64,000 nt of DNA from Eudorina sp. 2006-703-Eu-15 (GCA_003117195.1 BDSI01000061.1:372001-436000); one strand, 5' to 3'; positions 23,001-34,200 are shown, counted from the stretch's first letter. The notes: generated from the sequence alone by a model not told the origin. Numbers and translations are program-made.

Positions 23001-24720
23001 GTTGCAGGTGGGTTTGATGCATGGGTTTGGAGGTGGGTTGGGTTGGAGGTGGGTTGGGTTGGGTTGGATCTTGGATGGGTTGGATAGGTTTGAGGCATGG
23101 GCTTGACGCATGGGTGTGGTGGGTGTGGTGGGTGTCGTGGATCCAACCCAAGAAAGATTCGGCGGGATGGCGGCCCTGGTGACTTGCAAACGCCCCCTCT
23201 CACGCGCGTCTGGTGCGGCCGCGGCCGGCCGCTGCAGACCTGTTTTCTCCGCGTCAGGCCCCTCCCAAATCAAACGACATGGGTTGGTACCGATCTTTAT
23301 CACGGGAACGAAACCCTAAGCCTAAACCCTAAATCCTCGCGACGCAGCCTCCCGCCAAACGTGCCCCTCCACCCCCCCCTCCGCCACTCCCTCCCAGGTA
23401 CTTGTACACGGACCAGTTGGAGTTCAAGGGCGATGTGGTGCTGGATGTGCTGCTGCTGGGTCGGAAGTACATGGTGGGGCGGTGAGTGGTGGCGGGGCGG
23501 GAGGGCCAGTGGGGGGCAGGGGCGGGGGCGTGCCGCCTGAGGGAAGGGGATGGGGAGGGGGAAAACCCTGAAACCCTGAAAACACAGCTGAAAATACACA
23601 CAGCCCGGAACAAAGCCGGATTGCAGCCGGTTACACTCTTAAGTGGTGGGGGCGGGTTGCGCATCGTGCTCGCGCATCGTGTGCGTTTGCAGGTACCCCC
23701 TAAGGGGTACGCGTCACCCCCTTAGGGGTACACGTCACCCCGTAAGGGGTACGCGTCACCCCCTTAGGGGTACACGTCACCCCCTAAGGGGTACGCGTCA
23801 CCCCCTTAGGGGTACACGTCACCCCCTAAGGGGTACGCGTCACCCCCTTAGGGGTACACGTCACCCCCTAAGGGGTACACGTCACCCCCTGAGGGGTACG
23901 CGCATACCCACGGAACCCACGGATGCCCGCTGTTGTCCTGACCCCTGCCCCTCCACCTCCGCATCCGCACCATCCATATACCGTGCCATCCCTGCCAACT
24001 CAGATACCCAACCAAGAACCCCTTGGTTGGCCCTTGCCCCTCTGCCCCTCCGCCCCTGCATCCACCCACACCATGCATCCCCGCGCCGGTGCGCAGTGTC
24101 TTCCAGCACTGCTGTACCCAGGTACGGCGGGGGCTGTGCGGCCAGAACGCGATGGCGCTGCTGTGCTGGGCGGACGAGCACCGAGTGGACGAGCTGAGAC
24201 CCGTGGTGCTCAGGTCGGTACGGCCACAGGGAGTCGTACCAAACTGCGTTGTACATACCCCCAATCCATTGGCGCCGATGACTTCGGTGATCGTTGCCAG
24301 ACTCACGTGCCACCCGACGACGCTGTCTTCCGCGCTTTTGATAGCTTGTGGCAAGATGTTATATTCTATATCCTGTACGTTAGCGCTGCGGCCCTCTCCT
24401 GCCGTACATGTGCCGTAATGTTGTACAGGTACGTCCTGCAGCACCTCCGCCACATCCTCCGCAAGTACCCGGGCAGTCTGTCCCACCTGGAGGGCCGACC
24501 AGACCTGCTGATGCAGCTGCTCATGGCCCAGGTGGCGGCGGACGGGGGTGCGGCAGGCTCCAGGGCGGCCGCCGCCGTTGCTGCCGCGGCGGCCGCGGCG
24601 GCGGTGACGGCCGGCGGAGGCGGCGGAGCCGGACCGTCCAGTGCGGGGCCGGGGCCGGGGGCCAGTGGCAGCGCTATAGCGGCCATGGCGGCGGTGCTGG
24701 GGGATGGGAGCGGACGGTAA
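14085..24720 (+). CDS. NHL-repeat (six blades) and BTB/POZ domain protein, 17 exons
   Basis: Probable adaptor: an NHL beta-propeller for partner binding fused to a BTB domain of the kind that recruits cullin-3 ligases; the target is unknown. Exons: 14085-14257, 14541-14679, 15341-15630, 16041-16178, 16592-16659, 17017-17181, 17610-17695, 18006-18102, 19262-19323, 19760-19871, 20215-20300, 20784-20840, 21252-21374, 22743-22894, 23398-23481, 24097-24213, 24429-24720; 746 codons. The N-terminus is Gly/Ser/Gln-rich and probably disordered. NHL repeats follow the pattern P-x-GVAVD-x-DGN-x-xVAD-x-xNH-x-VR (for example RGVAVDGDGNVFVADSSNHC). They are followed by the BTB core ADVTFVVGGEELRAHRWLLA, then LYTDQLEFKGDVVLDVLLLG and a helical BACK-like part. 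Phase holds from 15341 to the stop. The first junction is weak: it needs a GTAGTG donor at 14258, so the N-terminus may be wrong. Introns 8 and 13 carry transposons. Confidence 0.85.
14812..15080 (-). repeat. Long copy of the dispersed repeat, in intron 2 of the NHL-BTB gene
   Basis: On the + strand it reads (GAAT)4, GTTACAGCGGACCCC (twice more in shortened form), then a GTCATAGGTGACAGCCGCAG block, then about 140 bases including CTACCAGGGAACCACCCCGT. The same order recurs at 37330-37500. A short copy lies just upstream at 14712-14750. Confidence 0.75.
17700..17845. repeat. 26-bp triplicate followed by a strong hairpin
   Basis: GCATTGTGGATGTACTGCGC is repeated three times (17705-17785), then an inverted pair around AGCGCTCGAGCGCT (GTACCCACTGGTGCAGCGC / GCGCTGTACCCACCGGTAC). 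It lies in the intron between the exons ending at 17695 and starting at 18006. Confidence 0.7.
18214..18735. mobile_element. Non-autonomous hAT-type DNA transposon, 522 bp, in an intron
   Basis: Perfect 15-bp terminal inverted repeats, CAGTGTTCGTATCTT at 18214-18228 and its complement at 18721-18735. They are flanked by a perfect 8-bp direct duplication, AATGAAAC, at 18206-18213 and 18736-18743. An 8-bp target duplication with CAGTG-type ends is the hallmark of the hAT superfamily. The subterminal regions are crowded with TTCGTCC/GGACGAA motifs in both orientations, several forming palindromes (for example CGGCCGAAGGCCGGCG), which resemble transposase-binding repeats. A frame of about 165 codons crosses the element, with a Lys/Pro/Arg-rich middle, but no transposase domain is visible. 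It lies between the exons ending at 18102 and starting at 19262 of the NHL-BTB gene. Confidence 0.88.
18850..18882 (-). repeat. Short copy of the dispersed repeat
   Basis: Reads GTCACTGTGGACCCACGGGT followed by CATCGATGG, a diverged copy of the GTTACAGCGGACCCCGCGGG family, 115 bases downstream of the hAT element. Confidence 0.6.
20300..20400. repeat. GGGTCGGTG minisatellite in an NHL-BTB intron
   Basis: Repeated ATGGGTCGGTG(C/G)AGGGTCG units begin at the GTGGGT donor following the exon that ends at 20300. A second GTTGGCGG/GTTAGTGG array follows at 20440-20485. Confidence 0.7.
21533..21594. repeat. 11-bp tandem repeat CCGTTGCCCGA
   Basis: Five to six tandem units of CCGTTGCCCGA in the large intron 21375-22742, just outside the second hAT element. 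Confidence 0.85.
21834..22693. mobile_element. Second non-autonomous hAT-type transposon, 860 bp, in an intron
   Basis: Ends are CAGTTTTTTTTTCAAG on the left and, read inward on the other strand, CAGTGTTTTTTTTTCG on the right. The flanks are a perfect 8-bp direct duplication CCCGCGGG (21826-21833 and 22694-22701); this 8-mer is itself a palindrome. The interior is much more AT-rich than the surrounding gene and includes GTAATGA/TCATTAC-type motifs near both ends. An internal + frame at 22112-22384 contains RGRPSK and an acidic Asp/Ser tract, but nothing that identifies a transposase. A G8/C7 hairpin is at 22564-22594. It occupies most of the intron between the exons ending at 21374 and starting at 22743. 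The terminal repeat is shorter and less regular than in the first element. Confidence 0.78.
22893..23100. repeat. GGGGATGGGGTG / GGTTGGAGGTG minisatellite at a splice donor
   Basis: Tandem GGGGTGGGGAT units grade into GGTTGGAGGTGGGTT units, starting exactly at the GTGGGG donor after the BTB exon ending at 22894. Confidence 0.8.
23693..23902. repeat. 21-bp tandem array with an internal palindrome, about 10 units
   Basis: Units of GGGTACGCGTCACCCCCTTAG alternate with GGGTACACGTCACCCCCTAAG, giving a 42-bp higher-order period. Each unit boundary forms CCCCTAAGGGG or CCCCTTAGGGG. The array sits in the intron 23482-24096. It begins right after a TTTGCAG that looks like an acceptor. Confidence 0.92.
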
Positions 24721-24987
24721 GATTGTGGCGAAGGCGACTGGACGAGGCTAGCTAGCTGGTTGAGACGGGCCCGCCCCACGCTTCATTGCGTTGACACACG
24801 GAGCTGTTGTCCGCGCCGCCAGGGACTAATGCATGAATTATAACAAATCTCTCTCAGCAGTAGTTGCAACAAGAAATACGGCGTGCATCTGCCTGTTTTG
24901 TGGGTCTCGAATCGTTCCGGTTGATCGCTAATGCTTTCGTGGCGGGCGGGCGGGCGGGCTGCGGTTTGTGATTGTGTGTGCATCTAA

Positions 24988-25035
24988 GGATATCACAGCG
25001 GACCCCGTGGGTCATCGTTGACAGTCAAAGCTTGT
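24988..25035 (-). repeat. Copy of the dispersed GTTACAGCGGACCC-type repeat
   Basis: Reads ATCACAGCGGACCCCGTGGG, then TCATCGTTGACAGTC. This matches the family consensus with two changes at the TGTAAC end. Confidence 0.7.
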
Positions 25036-25555
25036 TGTGAGAGGTGTCCTACACGCGCAGAGGAGACGGGGCGCTCCAGGGTGCTGTGCACCGGAAGCTT
25101 GCGACATGCGCTCACGAATGCGCGACACTGATGCGGGCTTGGCTGCGGGCTGGGCTGCGGGGACCTCTTGAGGGACAAAGGAGGACGGCTGCAGATCGGT
25201 GGAACCATCGGGAAGCATCCTGACTTGGTCAATGGCAAGCGCGGCACGTTTCACCAGCCTGCAAGACAGCGGGGCGCACCCGAAACTGCCCGCTTTGACT
25301 GCCCGAAACCATGTGGATGGGGTCTTGCTTCAGAGACATTAGTCTGCCAGGCGAGCGGCTGACGGGTGCATACTGTTGGATGGGCGCCAGGTATGTCGTC
25401 AAAACACTGTTCATGCAGGACAGTCCGATGTGCAGCGTGCGGGCACGAGGCGGTGGGCTTACTTTGGTGTTATGATTGCTCTCAGGGTATTCATTGATTT
25501 CAGAATTCGTTATACCCATATAGCGCATTTTGCTGTCCGATCAGATGTCACAATA

Positions 25556-25560
25556 TGTAA
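25556..25560 (+). terminator. Possible TGTAA poly(A) signal for the NHL-BTB gene
   Basis: First TGTAA after the stop at 24720, but 836 bases away, so the link is weak. TGTAA is the usual polyadenylation signal in volvocine algae. Confidence 0.25.
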
Positions 25561-25842
25561 CTTTGCGTACGGAACTCGTTCGCGCGCTGGCACCGAAACC
25601 ATGCCCAAATGGGCGCATTGCCAGAAAACTCTTCACACAATTTGTTGTGTTTTTGCTGGAAGCTCACATTTGACTCTCGGGTTCATGCCGTTTTGTACCT
25701 CTTTGAACTGAAAACCTTCTTCGCGGTGCGAATCACTTTACAATAAAGATGCATCGCAGCGAAACCGTCAGTTTATGAAAGTTGAATTTCAAACAAAAGG
25801 TTACCTTGTGGAGGTGTAAGTTCAGGATCGTCGATTGGCGGC

Positions 25843-28800
25843 ATGGCGTCGCCTAACCCGGTACGAAGTCTCAATGGCACATGCTTGATCGTGGACGACT
25901 TCAGATACCCTTGACTCGGCCTGGAGGTCGTGATTCGCCACCCCGCACTTTGACCTGCATGCACGCAGTTCGGGGCTCAACCTGCCAGCCCGTTTGGGTT
26001 CTCCACAGCAAATGCAGCAGCGGCCCCGGCAAACACCGCGCCTGCGTTCGGAGCTGCGGCGTCCGCACCCGCATTCGGCGCTCCCAACCCAGCGACCAGC
26101 TTCAGCTTTGGCAATGCGGGCGCAGCGGCCCCGACCGCAACGCCAGCCTTCGGAGCCGCATTCGGCGCCGGGACAGCCGCCAGGCCACCCGCGTTCGGAA
26201 CATTCGGCGGCCAGTCGGCGCCGGCGTTTGGCGCCTCCACGGGGGGCGCCTTCGCCTTCCCATCAGCCGCACCAGCGGCTACTAGCGCCCCCAGCATCTT
26301 TGGCGCCACGTCAGCCCCCGCCTTCGGTGCCCCGACCTCCGCGCCCTCCCTCTTTGGCGCAACCTCAGCGCCCTCACTCTTTGGGGCTTCATCGGCGCCT
26401 GCCTTCGGTGCGGCGGCCTCTGCCCCCTCGATATTCGGCACCGCACCCGCAGCCGGTGGGGTCTTCGGAGGTGCGGAACTGGGTCCCTGAACCCCTGACC
26501 GCATGACCGCAAGAGGGCACCGCATGCCATGCCCTGCCTGTGGGCTGTGGCACCCTCGTCAAGGCACAAGTCGTACCGGCTACTCATGTTTGCTGCTGTG
26601 CGGGTGGCGGTGGTCGGTCGCTTCTTGTGACGGGACGGGGTCCACTGCACGGGCAACCACTGCCTCCTTGCACGGGCAACAATCACGTGCCCACCCATAT
26701 GTCTTTCCATGAGTCCGTCCATGTGGCCGTCCAAGTTGATTATCTTCTAGGGTCGCCGGATACGGTAATCCCAGGGAATCCTAGGGACCCAGCAACCACC
26801 ACATCATCCGCCGTGCACGCAACGACGACACGGAGTCTGTCTCCTCTTTTTGGCGCCCCGGCCGCCTGACGAATCGTCGTGCCGCTTGGCGCCCTCCTGA
26901 CAGGGCCCGCAGCTACCACGGCGGCCAACATCTTCGGACAGCAGCAGCAGCAGCCCCAGCAGCAGATGTTTGGAGCGGGCGGACAGGTGTGTACGGATGG
27001 GTCGTACTGCATCGTTTTGTTGTGTGTGCGTGTATCGGTGTCAGGACGGGTTTGCTGTTTGCCAGGCACGACAGGCACGACAGGTGTGCGTGGTTATATT
27101 CTGCCGTGGGTACACGTGTGTGTGGGGTCATCACCTGTGGGGGCTTGGGGCAGGATCGCACGTGGGCGTGAGGCGGGAACGGCGCCCGCGGACCCCCGGC
27201 ATCTTTGCGCGACGCACGAGGGAAGAGGGGGAGAATGTTACGCTGGGTCACAGTAAAGGTCCCTGCACAACATCTCGAGAAGCCTTTGGCCACGCCGTGT
27301 TACAGAGAGAGGTTGTCCAAAGGGAATCCCGACAGGTGCATCGGGACTAGCAGGGCAGTGGGGGCGCGCACGGGAACAGCGAGATTGAGGGAAATTTCCT
27401 ACCTGCCCATTCGCTACACCCGCCCTCCCTAACCCCCTCCTCCCTGCCTAACCCGACCAACGCCTCCCTAACCCCCTCCTCCCTGCCTAACCCGACCAAC
27501 GCCTCCCTAACCCCCTCCTCCCTGCCTAACCCGACCCCTCTCCCCGCCCTCAACCCCCAATGTCCACCAATTTCCTATACCCCCCTCAACTTCCAACGCC
27601 TCAGGCCCAGCTGCCGGGTCTGGTGGACCCAAGCGGCCTCACACAGGACGATGCCGCGAGGGCCTTATCCCGCATCCGGGCCGCCTACGACCCCACCTCC
27701 GCCGACTACCGCTTCCAGACGCTGTTCATCTCCGTGGTGGAGCGGCCCGAGCAGCGGGTCAAGCCGCCGGGCTACGTGGACGAGAACCGTTGGCGAGCGG
27801 CGCTAGCCGCCATCAAGGGACCCAACAACCCGCAGAAGTGGGTCCACGAGGTGTTTTTGAGGGGGGGTTAAATTGAAAAAAGAATAAACCCGAAGAACGG
27901 GGACGAGGGGGAAGTTGAAGGAGACAAACAAGACGGAAAGGACGAGAGGAAGGATGGAAGGAAGGAAGAGTTTTCTTCACAGAGGTTAAGGGAGGTTGGA
28001 ACGAAGGACGGAGGACAGGGAGCAAGAAAGAGACAAGCCAGAAAGACGTGGCCCGGAACGAGCCCGGACGAAGTAATGCAGCGCATGTCGGGTTCAGTGG
28101 TGTTTACTTATATAACCATGGTGTGTGTTTAGTTTAGAGCCCCACCCGGGACCCCACCCAGACCAAGCACCAACACACTTACCGCACGGCGTGTCTCCGT
28201 CCGGGTTCCCCCCTGTCGCGCGCTCAGGCTGTGGCCGGTAGTGGCAAACGGCTTCGCGGACCTCAACAAGCGCTCGCAGATGCAGGCGGATGCGGTGGCG
28301 CAGAACGCCAACCGGCTCCGGGAGCTCCAGGTGGGGGTTTGGAGGGGCGGAGGCGGCGGCGGCGCGGGGGCGGGAGGGGCGGAGGCGGCGGCGGCGCGGG
28401 GGCGGGAGGGGCGAGAGGCGGCCGGCGAAGGGGCGGCCGGGGGTTGCAGCATTTGAACCGACTTCGCTGACTGCCAGAGCAATCCACCGATTGAGAGTTT
28501 AGGGCAGCCGCTGTTCGCTACCTTCAGCGTTAATTCCTTCCCAACTCTGCCCCGCCCCCATGCCATTGCTCTGATGCCCCCTACCTATCCTCACGCTTAC
28601 CTGGTCAAATTCTGGCCCCATCCACGAAACCTCCCCCGCCGGCCCATCATTGCCAATGATTCGCTGTCTGCCAATCGCCCATTCCCCACGTCCCCCGCCT
28701 CTGCGCACCCGCTGCCTCTGCCGCTGCCTCTGCCGCCTCCAGGACCGCGCCGCAGCGCTGTCCCGTCGCGCCACCGGCGAGTTCCGCTCCCGCATCAACG

Positions 28801-31208
28801 AGCTGCAGCGGGAGCACACCGGCCTGAGCCACCGGCTGCTGCACGTGATGCGGTGTGTGGACGCGCTGGAGAGCCGGCTGGCGCTATCCGCGGGGTGAGT
28901 GGGCGGGCGGCAGGGGGGTGAGTGGGCGCTATCCGCGGGGTGAGTGGGCGGGCGGCAGGGGGGTGAGTGGGCGGTGGGCGGACGAGGACGGTCGCCAGGG
29001 GCGGCGTCAGGGAGCAGTAGAGGCCTCTCATCTTCGCGGGGTGGGTGGGTAGGCGGGCGGCAGATACGTCTCCCCATCCCTCCCCCAGCGGCGTCTCGAC
29101 GCGTCCAGCCTTGTCGTCGCGGCGCGGCGGCGCCGCCCCACCCGTCCTCACCCCCTGGCCCCCGCCCGGATGTTAAATCAGTGGACGACTTACCCTGTAC
29201 CGCCCCAAACCACCCCCGTGGTCCCCGGCTCACCGCCCCCCCCCCCCGGGCAGCTACAACGCTCAGCAGGCCCGACAGACTGTGGCGGACATGGGTCGGC
29301 AGATGGGCCGATTGGAGGAGGCGCTGGCGCCCGCGGCGGCCGCAGCCGGACTGCAGCGGCGACTGGAGGTGCGCGGCGCTCTCTTGTCAGGGCGCAGCAC
29401 TTGTAGGGCCTGTATTGGGCGGGTGGGAAGAGGATTCCGTCGCTCGGTCGACGTAACACCGGGTTGTACCGATACATGGGTGTTAGAGTTCTTACGATCG
29501 TTTGCGAGCTGGGACGGTCTGCGGGGACTATCTGACTCGTTGATAGGCACAGTCAAGAGGCACGCGCACACGCCCTGGCCAGCCCCGATCGCCAAATGGT
29601 GTGAAAGAGCGCGTTTGGGAGGTCGCCATGGCCGGTGGCCTTCCCTTGGATGCCAACACCCCACCCACCTCACCCATCCCACTGATATACCGCTTGGAGC
29701 TCCGTGAACTCCACACCTGCGCTGAGCCGTGAACGCCCCGCACTGAGCCGTGAACTCCACACCCGCACTGAGCCGAGAAGCCAAGCAACTTCCCTTTCCG
29801 GTCTGCGGTGGGGCCCCTCATGGCCCTCCCCGCAGGCCGTGGCGGCGGCGGCCCGTATGCGAGCTGGGAGCTCGGACGGCGCCTCTGGTGGCGGCGGCCT
29901 GTCCTCGGTGAGCTGTGCTGGGCTGAGCTGGGCTGAGTTGTGTAATTGCTGGGCTGGGCTGGGGTGAGCAGAGCTGAGCTGTTCGAGGGCGGGGCTGGGT
30001 GTGGGGATGCGGGGATGGAAGGGACGGCTGCGTCGGCGCCAGAGGGGAAAAGGAAGCGTGGTAGGCGACACGAACTGCGCTGATTGCGTCCCACTATGGG
30101 TGGGAGGTGCGGGGATGGTGGTGAAGGTGCGTGGGATGGATGGAGGAGGTGCCGGGATATGGGTGTTGGGCGGGGGCGCAATCAAGGTGCACCACCTAGG
30201 TGACACACTGCGCAACCCGACCCGAGTCCCAGCGTGCGGGGGAGCTACGCGGTCATGCTGCGGCACGGGCCTCTCGCTGCATGAGGATTCGGGGACTTGA
30301 AGGCACCTCTGGGCGATGGGACTGGGCGGTTCGGGCGGGTTGTTTCTCACTGAGCATCTGCATAATGGTTCCGGTGCTACCGGTGTTAGGGAGATGGCAC
30401 GGCAGGGAGGGGCGCGGGACGTCCGCCGGCCCTCTGTAGCCAATCCCCTCTGTAGCCAATCCCCTCTGCGTTTGAATGTGGTGGCGGCGCGGGCCGCGAA
30501 GACATGGAAGAGGTTGGTAGCCGGGTCTGTCTGTTGACGCGCTCCGCTCACGGTACGGCATGGCGCAGGTCAAGTTGGACGAGCGGTCGCAGTCGCAGCT
30601 CTTCGCGGTGCTCCGAGACCACGCGGAGGGGATTCGGCAGCTGCAGGTACGGTTAGTGTACAGCAGGAAACCCGCCGTACGTACGTACGTACGTACGTAC
30701 GTACGTGTATTGGCGCCGGGGACAGCGTCGTGAGACGCACGGGGCGGTGACCGATGCAACCTGGCTGTTGCTCGGCCAGGACCTTTCGGGTGAAGGAGTT
30801 ACCTGTTCCCCCCGGGGTCAGGTAGAAGGTCTCTGGCCGACCGATGCTCAGTTCTCGGCCAGCTGCATGCGACCGTTGCTGACTGCCAGGGTCAGCATTC
30901 GAATCCGATGGAGTTCGAGATCAGGCCCCCTGCGCCGCCTCGCGGTATGATGCCATCATGGACTCCGGTGCATGATTCCAATGTGCGCGCGCTTTACCAG
31001 GGGATGGAAACCTCCCCTCCATCCCGTCCTGCCGGGTGTTCTTTTGACCGCTTCCTGCACCGTCATGTGATGTGTTGTTGCCGTACAGGTCGTACTCAAG
31101 CAGGACGAGCTGGACGTTGAGGTCCTCAAGCGGCTCACCTCGGGGGGCGGCGCGGGGCCCGGGGGCGTGGGCAGTGAGCTCGCAAGTGCCGTGATGGGCG
31201 GCATGTAG
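25843..31208 (+). CDS. NUP54: Nucleoporin NUP54 (FG nucleoporin of the central channel), 10 exons
   Basis: Component of the NUP62-NUP58-NUP54 channel complex of the nuclear pore. Exons: 25843-25860, 25969-26470, 26904-26986, 27605-27837, 28228-28330, 28743-28894, 29254-29368, 29836-29907, 30569-30646, 31089-31208; all in phase, 491 codons plus TAG. The start MASPNP joins FGAQPASPFGF, which fixes the first exon. Residues 7 to about 200 are FG-repeat sequence (SAPAFGA, SAPSLFGA, SIFGT), then a Gln-rich stretch. From about residue 202 comes the NUP54 helical region: YDPTSADYRFQTLFISVV, VKPPGYVDENRWRAAL, VVANGFADLNKRSQMQ, the long heptad helix GEFRSRINELQREHTGLSHR and the C-terminal ERSQSQLFAVLRDHAEGIRQ. 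Length is close to animal NUP54. The donor of exon 6 is tandemly duplicated (see findings). Confidence 0.93.
27424..27540. repeat. 39-bp tandem repeat, three units, in NUP54 intron 3
   Basis: Three copies of a unit that begins CCTCCCTAACCCCCTCCTCC and ends CCTAACCCGACCAACG, pyrimidine-rich on this strand and placed 60 bases before the acceptor at 27604, where it could serve as an extended polypyrimidine tract. Confidence 0.9.
28881..28970. repeat. Perfect 45-bp tandem duplication across the exon 6 splice donor of NUP54
   Basis: 28881-28925 and 28926-28970 are identical. Each copy holds 14 exonic bases (GCGCTATCCGCGGG) and the intronic GTGAGTGGGCGGGCGGCAGG. Each also contains a second GTGAGT near its end, so four GTGAGT donors lie in a row. 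Confidence 0.95.
30676..30706. repeat. (ACGT)n microsatellite in the last NUP54 intron
   Basis: About seven ACGT units between GCCGT and GTATTGG; self-complementary throughout. Confidence 0.95.
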
Positions 31209-34200
31209 CGGCTGTAGCAGTAGCAGCAGCAGCAGTGGGGGAATACACCGTTACTGGCGGCGATTCACTGGCGTGTAGCAGCTGCTGCAGGGGCTCCGCC
31301 GATAAACATTTTCCCGGTTCGTCTTCGACTCTTCGCACAGCCGAAGGCTAAGCCGAAGACTCTGGGCCGTGGGAAAGGGAAAGGGGGTCGCCTGGAGCAC
31401 GACGCGGGGTCTCTGTTCTGTGTGAGGGTTTGTTAGTGCCAGTGCCGGCGCGGGGGGCCTGGCGAGCCAAACAGCCTGTCCTGCCGTGCGCTGCCCGTGG
31501 TGGCCACCCAGAAGCAGAGACAGCTTGCCCCCTCAGGAGGGTGCCGTCGTCGAGCAAGCTCTGGGCTGACCCCGCTCTGAGCTGACCCCGCGGATTTAAC
31601 TTGCGTGCTCCACGACGGGGCGCGGGTCCGTGATAGGGTGCGAAGGCGACGGTCGGTCGTGCAGGTGCGCAGCATGTAAGGGCGCCGTGGTGGGGGTCGC
31701 GGTATGAGACAGGGGGCTACAGAGCCGCTGGGTGCGGTAGCGCGCGGAATGCTTCAGGGGCTTGCTTACAAGGTACCAAGGTCGAAGGTCAGGGTGTGTG
31801 GCGCTGTGGATTCACATCTGGAAGCAGGACTGGTGCCGGTGCCGGACTGTGGGGGCCGGTGTCGCGGCTCTGCGGGTGCCCAGGTTACCCGCGCCCTCCC
31901 GCTTCGTTGTGCGGGTCCGTGCTTTTGTTCTTTTGCAGGCGGTAAGACAGAGGAGCGGCAGCGCTCCTTGTTTTCCGCTTTTTCGCGTTGGCATGGCTTC
32001 CCTCCCGGCTTTCGAAGGTGTGTGTGCACAACGTGACCCGCGACGAGTTTCACCTGCCGGAGTCTGGCTGACGTGCTGGAAAAGCCGTGAACCGTTACGA
32101 GTTGACGATGGAGCGCGACGGGCAGGCCCGGACCTCTCACGCACATAGCTCAACCTCCCTCAACCGACCTCAGGGGAAGCCCGCCGCCTCTCCCGTCTGC
32201 GTTTTGCATGGGGTGGCGTCCAGGGCACGCATGTCTCGGCATATAGCCAGTGGATTGTTGTTGGTTAATCTCACAGAGATGAGATCACCCTATACGGATG
32301 CCCTGTGATCGCCCGGCTGTAAATCCGAGGCTGGCGCACGGTTAGTGGTGCTGGGGCTGCGACGTTTTTCCGGCAACCAAAACCTGTCGCGAGCGCCGCT
32401 ACGAGGCTGGCGCTGCCCTGGCATGAAACGGTCCGGAAGACCGGCTGTCCGCGCGAGCATCCCTTTCGGCGGGTTCGGTGTACCACAACGTCCGTGCCTG
32501 CTCACATCACATGTGTGTACGACCATGTACGGAATTTACAATCATCATTCCATCACGGCATGTTTGCCAAGGTGTCGCCACGATGGCTGCCACTTTGGGG
32601 GTCGGGTGGCACTATGCAGTTAGGTGGCCACATTGAGTGCCGTGAGTGCCTGGTGACACCTAAAAAACCGTTACGCAAGGTTTATGAAACCCTACGTACT
32701 CGAAGGCACTCGCGCGACATGCAATGGAAGTCATCGCCGAGGGGCAACGCTTCATAACAGGAAACCTCGGCGTAACGCACGCCTAACGGCCTATCAGGGG
32801 CTATCCTGGTTTGAGTGTGTCCCAGCGCGACAGCATTTGGGTCAGAACCTGCTAGAACGTGCGTACTGCATCGTACGGCAGCCCGTACAGGCCATATCGA
32901 ACACAGCTGGGCCCCGGATACACACCAGATGCACACTCCTATGGGCTTAAGCCAGCATGGTACGGTATGGTGCCGTAGCTAACAGTCGCAGCAGCATCTC
33001 ATCATCGCTATTAGTGTCGTCTCTAAGAGTTAGCGGTACATGGAGTGTCTAAGAGTTAATGCTACCGGCGCCAGGCGTATCGCGCTGTATCGCCCCTACA
33101 GTAGCGTCCCTTATATTCCTTCGAGAAGGAGCATGTCCTGGTACGACAGGGCGCCTGCGTTCCGCCCGTGTGGGAGTGTCGTACGATACCGCCGTACAGT
33201 GCGCTCTCAGCCGTCGGCAGAGCGCAGAGGCCCCAACACGTGCGGCCCCTCACCCCCAACCTCCACAACCGTCCAACCTTCCAACCTCATCCCCAACCTG
33301 GTCAACCTTGCCAACCGAAGCCATCGTCTCCGTACTCCGTAGCAACCCATCGGATGCGCGCTAACCAGTGCCTATGATGCTACGGTATTGTATTCAATAC
33401 GTTTTGTGCGCCAAACGCAGCCTCCCACTAATGGCGCATAACAGTGACCTGCGAGACAACGCCATCATCGACACACGTAATCGACACCACAACACGGCAT
33501 CCAACAACAACAAGCCCCTTCGGGTTGCTCTGCACCCCTGCTCTCACGTGCATGGCACATGGCCTCCAACCTTGCCATATATGACCTCCAAACCTTGCCG
33601 TACATGGCCTCCAACCTTGCCGTACATGGCCTCCGTCCACGGCCTCCTCCAACCTCACCTGCCTCAGTCCTTGCAGTCCTTCATTCCGCAGATGGTCGCT
33701 CTGGCGACGCAGTTCCGCAATTCACGCGTACGCACCACTATGTACGGAAGGACATCTCTAAGAAACCTCGGAAGGAGCACGTGCTCCGGAACCCTAGGGC
33801 CGCACACAGCCCCGGGTCACAGCAACCGCACACCTCTCGTGCTCGTCACACTTCTCTCGCACTGCAAGTATGCAACACATCATAACAACGACCGTACTCA
33901 TAGACCAATGTAATATAAACCGATCCGTTCAAATCCAAAGGACTCCACCGCCGTAACCCCATCGAACCCAGCACGCGGGTCCTCCCCATCCTCGGGCTCC
34001 CCCGGCCACCAGCCCCGCAGGCGAGGTTAAAATACACCGATGGAGCTGCTCCGTCCTGGAAAGTACGGAGAAGTACGGATACCGTTAAATCCGTTGCCTT
34101 GACAGGCCCTGACGGTCGAGATGGGACATAACCGCCCAAAGGGTCCAGGTACAGGGCTGGGAAGGGCGGGTGAGGCCAGTGTGACGTGGCATGAGACATA

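Larger units (their letters stand above)
24721..25842. other. Intergenic region, NHL-BTB gene to NUP54
   Basis: Contains the 3' flank of the NHL-BTB gene, a (GGGC)n run near 24940, a copy of the dispersed repeat (24988-25035), and a lower-GC stretch (25450-25842) that is the likely NUP54 promoter and leader. I could not place a TATA box or transcription start. Confidence 0.5.

Noticed and set aside
23693..23902. CRISPR-like regular array
   Set aside because: Units are contiguous 21-mers without unique spacers, in a eukaryotic intron.
26540..26869. A further FG exon (SPLFGAPAA) in the NUP54 intron 26471-26903
   Set aside because: The frame stops at once and no donor follows. Direct joining of 26470 to 26904 keeps phase. 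It may be a decayed exon.
31766..32153. Overlapping frames of 110-128 codons on both strands after NUP54
   Set aside because: Probably NUP54 3' flank; frames conflict, with no motif or splice support.
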